A stretch of DNA of 64,000 nucleotides from positions 930,001 through 994,000 of the forward strand of contig NZ_LT984803.1 in the NCBI RefSeq assembly GCF_900250115.1. The letters run 5' to 3'. This DNA comes from Cupriavidus taiwanensis. Lineage in GTDB: Bacteria; Pseudomonadota; Gammaproteobacteria; Burkholderiales; Burkholderiaceae. Numbering within the stretch: the stretch's first letter is position 1; each line of letters starts with the position of its first letter. Below, piece after piece: positions 41,703-50,194 of the stretch. The notes under the pieces are model-generated. The model worked only from the letters and a program-made list of their open reading frames with translations, ran no database searches and was not told where the DNA came from. The position numbers were made by a program, and so were the translations under genes.

Positions 41703-44063
41703 TCAGGCTGCCTGCGCAGCCCCTTGCGCCGCCGCCGCGCGCACGGCGTCGACGGCGTCGAGGATAGCCTCGCTGGTGGCCGGAGCCTTCAGCGGCGGGT
41801 TGATGCGATAGTCGCCCAGCGCGGCCACGGCATCGCGAATCGCGAAGAACACCGAGAACGGCAGCAGCAGCGGCGGCTCGCCCACGGCCTTGGAACGGTG
41901 GATGCTGTCCTCGACGTTGCGGTTCTGGAACAGGCGCACGTTGAAGGCTTCCGGGCAGTCGTTGACCGTCGGGATCTTGTACGTCGACGGGGCGTGCGTC
42001 ATCAGCTTGCCGTCCTTGTTCCACCACAGTTCCTCGGTGGTCAGCCAGCCCATGCCCTGGATAAAGGCGCCTTCGACCTGGCCGATGTCCAGCGCCGGGT
42101 TCAGCGAGCGGCCGGCGTCGTGCAGCGCGTCGGCGCGCAGCAGCTTCCATTCGCCGGTGAGCGTGTCGACCAGCACCTCGGAGCACGCGGCGCCGTAGGC
42201 GAAGTAGTAGAACGGGCGGCCCTGCAGCGTCTTCTGGTCCCAGTGCAGCTTGGGCGTGGTGTAGAAGCCGTCGGACCACAGCTGCACGCGCGCCACGTAG
42301 GCTTCGCGCGCCAGCTCGCCGAACGACAGGCGCAGCTCGCCGGCGCTGACCACATCGTCGTTGAAACGCACCGCGGACGACTCCACCCCCGCCTTGCGCG
42401 CGGCAAACGCGGCCAGGCGCTCGCGGATCTGGCGCGCGGCGTCCTGCGCGGCCTTGCCGTTAAGGTCGGCGCCGGTCGATGCCGCGGTGGCCGAGGTATT
42501 GGCCACCTTGCTGGTATCGGTCGCGGTCACGCGCACGCGCTCCATGCGGATGCCGAGCTCGTGCGCCACCACCATCGCCACCTTGGTGTTCAGGCCCTGG
42601 CCCATTTCAGTGCCGCCGTGGTTCACCAGCACCGAACCGTCGTTGTAGACGTGCACCAGCGCGCCGGCCTGGTTGAAGTGGGCCACGTTGAAGGAGATGC
42701 CGAACTTCACCGGGGTGATGGCGATGCCCTTCTTCAGCACCGGGCTGGTGGCGTTGAACGCGCGCGTGGCCTCGCGGCGGGCGCGGTATTCGCTGCTGGC
42801 CACCAGCTCGTCGATCAGCTCGTGGATGACGTTGTCTTCCACGGTCTGGCCGTAAGGCGTGACGTTGTTCTCGCCCTTGCCGTAGAAGTTGGCGCGGCGC
42901 ACGTCCAGCGAATCCTTGCCGACCGTGCGGGCGATATTGTCCAGGATGTACTCGACCGCGAACGCGCCCTGCGGGCCGCCGAAGCCGCGAAAGGCGGTGT
43001 TGCTCTGCGTATTGGTCTTGCCGCAGTAGCCGTCGATCTGCACGTTCGGCAGCCAGTAGGCGTTGTCGAAGTGGCAGATGGCGCGGGTCATCACCGGGCC
43101 CGACAGGTCGGCCGAGAAGCCGGCGCGCGACACCATCTCGACCTTGACGCCTTCGATATGGCCCTCGTCGTCGTGGCCGACGCTGTAGTCGAACACGAAG
43201 TCATGGCGCTTGCCGGTGATCATCATGTCGTCGTCGCGGTCCGGGCGCAGCTTGACCGGGCACATCAGCTTCCACGCCGCCAGCGCGGCGCAGCACGCAA
43301 ACAGCGCCGACTGCGATTCCTTGCCGCCGAAGCCGCCGCCCATGCGGCGGCATTCGACCAGCACCTGGTGCGCCTGCCAGCCCAGCATATGGCACACCGC
43401 GTGCTGCATCTCGGTCGGGTGCTGGGTCGAGCACCACACTTGCATGCCGTCGTTCTCGCGCGGCGCGGCGTAGGAGATCTGGCCTTCCAGGTAGAACTGC
43501 TCCTGGCCACCCAGGTGGATCTCGCCGCTGTCCTGGTGGGTGGCGCCGGCAATGCGCGCGGCCGGTTCGCCGCGGGTCAGGTGCATCGGCGGCAGCACAT
43601 AGCTGCCGGCCTCGTGCGCGGCCTGCGGCGACAGCACCGGCGGCAGGTCTTCATAGTCGATCACGCCGAGGCGGGCGGCGCGGCGGGCCGCGTCATGCGA
43701 GGTCGCCACCACGATAAAGACCGGCTGGCCGATGAACTGCACCACGTCGCGCGCCAGGATCGGGTCGTCGTGGATGATCGGGCCGCAGTCGTTGGTGCCG
43801 GGGATGTCGTCCACCGTCAGCACGTCGACCACGCCCGGCGCGGCGCGCACCTTGTCGAGCGAGACCGACTTGATGCGCGCGTGCGCGCGGGTGCTCATGC
43901 CGAGCGCGGCGTGCAGCGTGCCGGCCAGCTCGGGGATGTCGTCGGTGTAGGTGGCGGTGCCGGCCACATGCAGGTGGGCGGATTCGTGCGGACGCGAGAT
44001 GCCGACCTGCGGTACCTGTTCGGCGGCGGCGTCGAGCAGGAAGGGTTCGGTTTGCTTGTTCAT
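41703..44063 (-). CDS. xdhB: xanthine dehydrogenase molybdopterin subunit
   Basis: 786 aa, full-length large subunit. It oxidises hypoxanthine and xanthine to urate, with a molybdopterin cofactor. Cofactor motifs: MGGGFGGKESQ (near residue 235), AFRGFGGPQG (near 345), and the catalytic glutamate in VGEPPLLLPFSV at the C-terminus. Soluble cytoplasmic; pairs with XdhA. Start is ATG 44063 (MNKQTEPFLLD), with AAGGA upstream, 26 bp from the xdhA stop; the frame to 44426 is the antisense of xdhA. Operon xdhABC. Confidence 0.95.
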   Translation of the reverse strand: MNKQTEPFLLDAAAEQVPQVGISRPHESAHLHVAGTATYTDDIPELAGTLHAALGMSTRAHARIKSVSLDKVRAAPGVVDVLTVDDIPGTNDCGPIIHDDPILARDVVQFIGQPVFIVVATSHDAARRAARLGVIDYEDLPPVLSPQAAHEAGSYVLPPMHLTRGEPAARIAGATHQDSGEIHLGGQEQFYLEGQISYAAPRENDGMQVWCSTQHPTEMQHAVCHMLGWQAHQVLVECRRMGGGFGGKESQSALFACCAALAAWKLMCPVKLRPDRDDDMMITGKRHDFVFDYSVGHDDEGHIEGVKVEMVSRAGFSADLSGPVMTRAICHFDNAYWLPNVQIDGYCGKTNTQSNTAFRGFGGPQGAFAVEYILDNIARTVGKDSLDVRRANFYGKGENNVTPYGQTVEDNVIHELIDELVASSEYRARREATRAFNATSPVLKKGIAITPVKFGISFNVAHFNQAGALVHVYNDGSVLVNHGGTEMGQGLNTKVAMVVAHELGIRMERVRVTATDTSKVANTSATAASTGADLNGKAAQDAARQIRERLAAFAARKAGVESSAVRFNDDVVSAGELRLSFGELAREAYVARVQLWSDGFYTTPKLHWDQKTLQGRPFYYFAYGAACSEVLVDTLTGEWKLLRADALHDAGRSLNPALDIGQVEGAFIQGMGWLTTEELWWNKDGKLMTHAPSTYKIPTVNDCPEAFNVRLFQNRNVEDSIHRSKAVGEPPLLLPFSVFFAIRDAVAALGDYRINPPLKAPATSEAILDAVDAVRAAAAQGAAQAA

Positions 44064-44089
44064 GCCGATGTCGTTCCTTGTTCTCCGGC

Positions 44090-45592
<1,503 letters not shown>

Positions 45593-45732
45593 GGTCTTCT
45601 CTCTCTTGGTGATGGCGGAAACATAGCACCCGGGACTTTCCAGCAATATTCGGCCCAGGTGATATGCCCCATCAGCGGGCACCCTGGACGGTGCGCCGCC
45701 GCACCAGGCGGCGCCCCCCGGCAGTGGGTGAT

Positions 45733-45761
45733 TTGACCGATTGTGGGGTGCCTGTCATACA
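45733..45761 (+). promoter_or_regulatory. putative sigma70 promoter for the LysR gene
   Basis: TTGACC (-35, 5 of 6), 17-bp spacer, CATACA (-10, weak), 62 bp before the LysR start, in the 230-bp divergent region with xdhA. Confidence 0.4.
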
Positions 45762-45822
45762 CTATGCGCCGTTCCCATCCCCCACGCCACCCATCCGGCC
45801 GCGCCGGAGGGCCGCCATCGCC

Positions 45823-46770
45823 ATGCACGGACGCGACCATCTCGATACCTATTTGCTGCGGGTGCTCCATACCCTGCTCACCGAGCAGAGCGTGACCCGC
45901 ACCGCCGTGCGCCTAGGCCAGTCCCAGCCCGCCATCAGCAATACCCTGAAGCGCCTGCGCGAGATCACCGGCGATGCCATTTTGGTGCGGGGCAAAAACG
46001 GCATGGTGCCCACCGAGCGCGGCCGCGAACTGCTGGCCCTGGCCGAGCAGAGCCTGGCGGCGATGGACCGCATCGCGCGGCCGCCGCAGCAGTTCGACCC
46101 GGCCACCACGACGCGCACCTTCCACCTTGGCGCCCCCGACTACCTGGACGCCTTCTTCCTGCCCAATATCGTCGAGCGCGTGCGGCGGCTGGCGCCGGGT
46201 GCCAAGCTGTTCGTGCATCCGATGACGTCGTCGTCGGATTTCCTCGACGACCTCGAGCAAGGGCAGCTGGATATCGTGGTCGGCAACTGGCTGTCGCCGC
46301 CCGAGCATCTGCATATCTCGCCGCTGTTCGACGATGAGGTGGTGTGCATGCTGGGCGCCCAGCACCCGCTGGCGCGCAAGGGGCTGACGCTCAAGCACTA
46401 CCTGGAGATGCCGCACTTGGCGCCGGCGCCCTATGCGTCGATGCAGCGCAGCATGATCGACCAGGCGCTCGCCGAGCAGGGCTACAAGCGCAATATCCAG
46501 GTCACGCTGCCGTATTTCGGGCTGGTGCCGTACGTGCTGATGAAGACCGACATGGTCTTCACCACCGGCCGGCAGTTCGCCGCGCACTATGCGCAGTACC
46601 TGCCGATCCGGATGGTGCCGTCGCCGGTATCGTTCCCCCGCATGCGCTTCTACCAGCTATGGCACGAGCGCTGCCATGCCGCGCCGGACGTGATGTGGAT
46701 CCGGCGCATGATCGCGGAGGTAGCGGCGGATCTGCCGCAGTTGCCGAGGCTGGAGGCCGAGGCGGGCTGA
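45823..46770 (+). CDS. LysR-family regulator, likely of xdhABC
   Basis: 315 aa. N-terminal winged helix (LDTYLLRVLHTLLTEQSVTR ... QPAISNTLKRLREITGDAIL, residues about 5-65) and a type 2 periplasmic-binding effector domain to the end. Divergent from xdhA across 230 bp, the usual placement of a LysR regulator and its target, so control of xanthine dehydrogenase is a reasonable inference. Ligand unknown. GGAGG lies 12 bases before ATG 45823. It is followed within 9 bp by the GrpB-like gene. Confidence 0.92.
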   Translation: MHGRDHLDTYLLRVLHTLLTEQSVTRTAVRLGQSQPAISNTLKRLREITGDAILVRGKNGMVPTERGRELLALAEQSLAAMDRIARPPQQFDPATTTRTFHLGAPDYLDAFFLPNIVERVRRLAPGAKLFVHPMTSSSDFLDDLEQGQLDIVVGNWLSPPEHLHISPLFDDEVVCMLGAQHPLARKGLTLKHYLEMPHLAPAPYASMQRSMIDQALAEQGYKRNIQVTLPYFGLVPYVLMKTDMVFTTGRQFAAHYAQYLPIRMVPSPVSFPRMRFYQLWHERCHAAPDVMWIRRMIAEVAADLPQLPRLEAEAG

Positions 46771-46779
46771 GGCGGCGCG

Positions 46780-47301
46780 ATGTCCGGTGATGGCGGGGAA
46801 CGGTTGCGGCTCGATCCTTCCGCAGCGACCGGTGGCGCCGCGGAGCGCTTATTCCGGGCGCTCCGTCGTCGCCTCGCCGCGATCCTGCCGGCCGACGCCG
46901 TCATAGAGCATGTCGGTGCCACGGCAGTGGGCGGCTGCCTGACCAAGGGTGATCTCGATATCTGCGTGCGGGTCAGCGAGGAAACGTTTGCCGAGGCCGA
47001 TCGGGCGCTGGGCGCTCTGTATGAAAGAAACCTGGACTCGGTGCGTACGGCTGATTTTTCCGCCTTCAAGCACGACGGCCTGCGGCCAACAGTGGGCATC
47101 CAGCTGGTGGCGCGTGGCGCGCCCCTAGACGTATTTGTTCGCTTCCGTGATTGCCTGCGGGCTGATCCCGTATTGGTCGAGCACTACAATGCGCTGAAGC
47201 GCAGCTACGATGGCGCGGCAATGAGCGACTACCGCGCAGCCAAATCGGCCTTTATTGAGCAGGTGCTGGGCGCAGCCGGCAAGGCGACAGCCACTCAATA
47301 G
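46780..47301 (+). CDS. GrpB/UPF0157 family protein
   Basis: 173 aa nucleotidyltransferase-fold protein. The family motif is recognisable as IEHVGATAVGGCLTKGDLDI, where the usual form is GSTAVPGL-x-x-KP-x-x-D, so one catalytic position may differ (G-G-C-L-T-K instead of P-G-L-x-x-K). The C-terminal helical region (YNALKRSYDGAAM, DYRAAKSAFIE) is standard. Function of the family is unknown. It starts 9 bp after the LysR stop, probably cotranscribed, and its end faces tupA 4 bp away. Confidence 0.85.
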   Translation: MSGDGGERLRLDPSAATGGAAERLFRALRRRLAAILPADAVIEHVGATAVGGCLTKGDLDICVRVSEETFAEADRALGALYERNLDSVRTADFSAFKHDGLRPTVGIQLVARGAPLDVFVRFRDCLRADPVLVEHYNALKRSYDGAAMSDYRAAKSAFIEQVLGAAGKATATQ

Positions 47302-47305
47302 GACG

Positions 47306-48148
47306 TCATTTGGCCTTGTGGTCCGGAAAAAACAGCTGCTCCCCATCCACCTTATACCCCGCAATCGCCTCCTGCCCTTCTCTTGACGTGATCCACTCGA
47401 CCAGCTTCATCGCGTCCTTGTAGTTGGTGCCCGGATGTTTGGCCGGGTTGACCGCGATGATGCCGTAGGGATTGAACATCTTCGGATCGCCCTCGATGGC
47501 GATCGCCAGGCCGGTCTTGGCACGGTAGGCGCCGTAGGTGGCGCGGTCCGACAGCGTATAGGCCGGCATCTGCGCCGCCATGGTCAGCACCTCGCCCATG
47601 CCCAGGCCGGCGTTGACGTACCACGGCTGGCCCTTGGGCTCGATGCCGATCTGTTTCCAGTAGTCCTTCTCCATCACGTCGGTGCCGGAATTGTCGCCGC
47701 GCGAGATGAACTTGCTGCCGCTGGCGGCGAGCTTGCGGAACCCGGCCAGCACGTCCTTGCCGCCCTGCACGCCCTTGAGGCCGGCCGGGTCGCTGGCGGG
47801 CCCGACCACGATGAAATCGTTGTACATCACGTCGCGCCGGTTGACGCCGTAGCCGGCGGCGACGAAGGCGTCTTCCAGCTTGCGCGCGTGCACCAGCAAC
47901 ACGTCGACATCGCCCATCTCGCCCATCTTCATGGCCTTGCCCGAGCCCACCGCGATGACTTTCACGGTGACGCCTGATTGGTGCTCGAAACGCGGCAGCA
48001 GGTATTTGAGCAGGCCGGAGTTGTCGGTGCTGGTGGTGGTGGCGAGCTTGATCTCGCCGGCATGCGCGGCCGACAGCAGGCCGAGGCAGAGCAGCGGCAC
48101 GGCGAGGTGGCGCGCGCGGCGGCGCAAGGATTGGGCACGGCGGGACAT
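47306..48148 (-). CDS. tupA: tungstate ABC transporter substrate-binding protein TupA
   Basis: 280 aa periplasmic protein. A signal peptide (PLLCLGLLSAAHA) is followed by EIKLATTTSTDNSGLLKYLL, the tungstate-binding signature, and SRGDNSGTDVMEKDYWK. These residues form the oxyanion pocket of TupA. Molybdate binding is possible, but TupA proteins usually prefer tungstate. AGGAG gives the start at 48148. No tupB (permease) or tupC (ATPase) gene is adjacent: GrpB lies convergent just downstream. It is divergent from the ModE-like regulator. Confidence 0.9.
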   Translation of the reverse strand: MSRRAQSLRRRARHLAVPLLCLGLLSAAHAGEIKLATTTSTDNSGLLKYLLPRFEHQSGVTVKVIAVGSGKAMKMGEMGDVDVLLVHARKLEDAFVAAGYGVNRRDVMYNDFIVVGPASDPAGLKGVQGGKDVLAGFRKLAASGSKFISRGDNSGTDVMEKDYWKQIGIEPKGQPWYVNAGLGMGEVLTMAAQMPAYTLSDRATYGAYRAKTGLAIAIEGDPKMFNPYGIIAVNPAKHPGTNYKDAMKLVEWITSREGQEAIAGYKVDGEQLFFPDHKAK

Positions 48149-48164
48149 GGGCGATCTCCTCGTT

Positions 48165-48186
48165 ATTATGTTTTTACCGACATAAT
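48165..48186. promoter_or_regulatory. inverted repeat between tupA and the ModE-like gene
   Basis: ATTATGT-(8 bp)-ACATAAT is a perfect 7-bp inverted repeat just upstream of the tupA ribosome-binding site; a further half site ACATAA occurs at 48227-48232. It is AT-rich within GC-rich flanks and symmetric as ModE/TunR-type sites are. Recognition by the adjacent ModE-like protein is inferred. Confidence 0.6.
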
Positions 48187-48292
48187 TGATTTTGCCTTCG
48201 GATCTCACGGAGAATCCGGCAAAACAACATAAGAATGGGGTATTCATTGTGGTCCAGCCGAGATCGACAAGTAAATATGTAGCGGGGAACCT

Positions 48293-49390
48293 ATGACCTT
48301 CCGCTTCGACCTGTTTCCGGTGATCGCCTCCGACGACAATCCGCGCGCCAATGCCAAGGTGTTCCAGCTGCTCAAGGCCGTGCGCGAAACCGGATCGCTG
48401 CACCGCGCCGCGCGCGAGATCGGGCTGTCGTACCGCCACGCCTGGGGGGTGATGCGGTCGTGGGAAGAGATGCTTGGCCGCAGCATGCTGGATATGGAGC
48501 GCGGGCGCGGCGCCTCGCTGACGCGCTTCGGCGAGCGGCTGCTGCGCGCCGAGCTGCGCCTGCGCGAGTCGATCGAGCCGGCGGTGCAGCGCGCCATGGC
48601 GGAGTTCATTGCCGAGCTGGACGATGCCCAGCAGCCGCAGTCGTGCGTGCATTTCACCGGCAGCCACGACCCGGCGGTGGAGGTGCTGGCCGCCGCGCTG
48701 GGCACGGCCGGGAGTCCGCTGCAACTTGATACGGTGTTCTGCGGCAGCGTGGAGGGGCTGATCTGCCTGCAGGAGCGCCAGTCCGAGCTGGCCGGGTTCT
48801 ATGTCTCGCCGGTGCAGACCGCGGGCTCGGTGGCGCATGTGACCTTGCGCAAGTGGCTGCGGCCAGGCGCGGTGCGGCTGCTGCGGCTGGCGTGGCGCGA
48901 GCAGGGCCTGATCCTGGCGCCGGAGCTGGCGCGCGAGGTACCCGACCTGCGCGGCCTGGCGCGCAGCCAGGCGCGCTTCGTCAACCGGCAGCGCAGTTCG
49001 GGCACGCGCATGCTGTTCGACCAGCTGCTGGCCGCCGAGGGCCTGTATCCGGACCAGATCGCCGGCTACGACGAAACCGAGTTCAGCAACGAAAAAGTGG
49101 CGGAAGCCGTGCACAGCGGCCGGGCCCAGGCGGGATTCGGGCTGCGCATGAACGCCGAGGCCCACGGCCTGGCGTTCGTGCCGCTGACGCGCGAGGCCTA
49201 TTACCTGGCGTTGCGCAAGAACGACCAGACCGCCGGCTGGATGGGCGCGCTGCTGGCCTTGCTGGCCGATCCGGCCTTTGCGCGGCGCATCGAGGCGCTG
49301 CCCGGCTACGCCATGGCCGAGCCGGCGGGCATCCTGACGCCGCAGGAGGCGCTGCCGTGGTTCGGCCCGGACGGCAAGGAAGACGGCTGA
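48293..49390 (+). CDS. ModE-like one-component regulator with substrate-binding domain
   Basis: 365 aa. The N-terminal ModE-type winged helix (FQLLKAVRETGSLHRAAREI ... GLSYRHAWGVMRSWEEMLGR) is joined to a periplasmic-binding-protein-like domain (from about residue 110: HFTGSHDPAVEVL ... SQARFVNRQRSSGTRMLFDQ), instead of the MOP domains of standard ModE. Such fusions sense small ligands in the cytoplasm. Divergent to tupA with a palindrome in between, it likely controls tungstate uptake. The N-terminus is well supported. There is no transmembrane segment. Confidence 0.88.
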   Translation: MTFRFDLFPVIASDDNPRANAKVFQLLKAVRETGSLHRAAREIGLSYRHAWGVMRSWEEMLGRSMLDMERGRGASLTRFGERLLRAELRLRESIEPAVQRAMAEFIAELDDAQQPQSCVHFTGSHDPAVEVLAAALGTAGSPLQLDTVFCGSVEGLICLQERQSELAGFYVSPVQTAGSVAHVTLRKWLRPGAVRLLRLAWREQGLILAPELAREVPDLRGLARSQARFVNRQRSSGTRMLFDQLLAAEGLYPDQIAGYDETEFSNEKVAEAVHSGRAQAGFGLRMNAEAHGLAFVPLTREAYYLALRKNDQTAGWMGALLALLADPAFARRIEALPGYAMAEPAGILTPQEALPWFGPDGKEDG

Positions 49391-49510
49391 GGGCCTGACC
49401 TTCCCCGACCGCGCACGGCCGGGCGCACCGCGCGCGGGTCCGTATTACACTCCCTGCCAGGGCGCGCCGATGTCTGCACCGGCCCGCGCCGGACCCTTGC
49501 AAGGAGCGCC

Positions 49511-50110
49511 ATGCTGGAAACCGCCGCGCTGGCCGCGGGCATGTCCTGGGCCAGCGGCTTTCGCCTCTATCTGGCCGTGCTGGCCGCCGGAGTGCTGGCG
49601 CGGCTGGGCTGGCTGGAACTGCCGCCCGGGCTGCAGCCGCTGGAGTCCTGGTGGGTGATCGGCGTGGCCGCGGTGCTTGCCGTGGCCGAGTTCGTCGCTG
49701 ACAAGGTGCCGGCTTTCGACACCGTCTGGGACGGCATCCATACCTTCATCCGCATTCCGGCCGGGGCGATCCTGGCGGCCGCCGCGTTCGGCCAGCTGGA
49801 TCCGCAATGGGTGGTGGCGGCGGGGCTGGTCGGCGGCACGCTGGCCGGCACCGCGCATGCGGTCAAGGCCGGCACGCGAGCGCTGATCAACGTGTCGCCG
49901 GAACCGTTTTCCAACTGGACGGCCTCATTCACTGAGGACCTGACCGCCACCGGCAGCCTGCTGCTGGCGTTCTTCGTGCCGGTGCTGTTCCTGGTCCTGC
50001 TGGCGGTGTTCCTGGTGGGCGCGGTGTGGCTGCTGCCGAAGTTGTGGCGCGGGGTGCGCCGCCTCCATGCCAGCCTGCGCGGCGCGGCCCGGCATGACGT
50101 GACGCGCTAG
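49511..50110 (+). CDS. DUF4126 membrane protein
   Basis: 199 aa with about four to five hydrophobic helices. The sequence begins ETAALAAGMSWASGFRLYLA, typical of DUF4126, and contains VADKVPAFDTVWDGIHTFIRI and the central GTAHAVKAGTRALINVSPEP. Inner membrane protein of unknown function. AAGGAG precedes the ATG. It may open an operon with the permease gene 84 bp downstream. Confidence 0.88.
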   Translation: MLETAALAAGMSWASGFRLYLAVLAAGVLARLGWLELPPGLQPLESWWVIGVAAVLAVAEFVADKVPAFDTVWDGIHTFIRIPAGAILAAAAFGQLDPQWVVAAGLVGGTLAGTAHAVKAGTRALINVSPEPFSNWTASFTEDLTATGSLLLAFFVPVLFLVLLAVFLVGAVWLLPKLWRGVRRLHASLRGAARHDVTR

Positions 50111-50194
50111 CGGCGCGGCCGTTCCCGCCAGCTTTTTGCATTGCCTGACTGACCCGAGGCGCACCGGCGCCAGCAACCAAGAACCAACCAACCG

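Noticed and set aside
40561..42279. Extended N-terminus for xdhC
   Set aside because: The extension is a wrong frame of xdhB; the family N-terminus begins at 41550.
47306..49165. Extended N-terminus for tupA
   Set aside because: The extension runs through the divergent regulator region and its gene; AGGAG and signal peptide fix the start at 48148.
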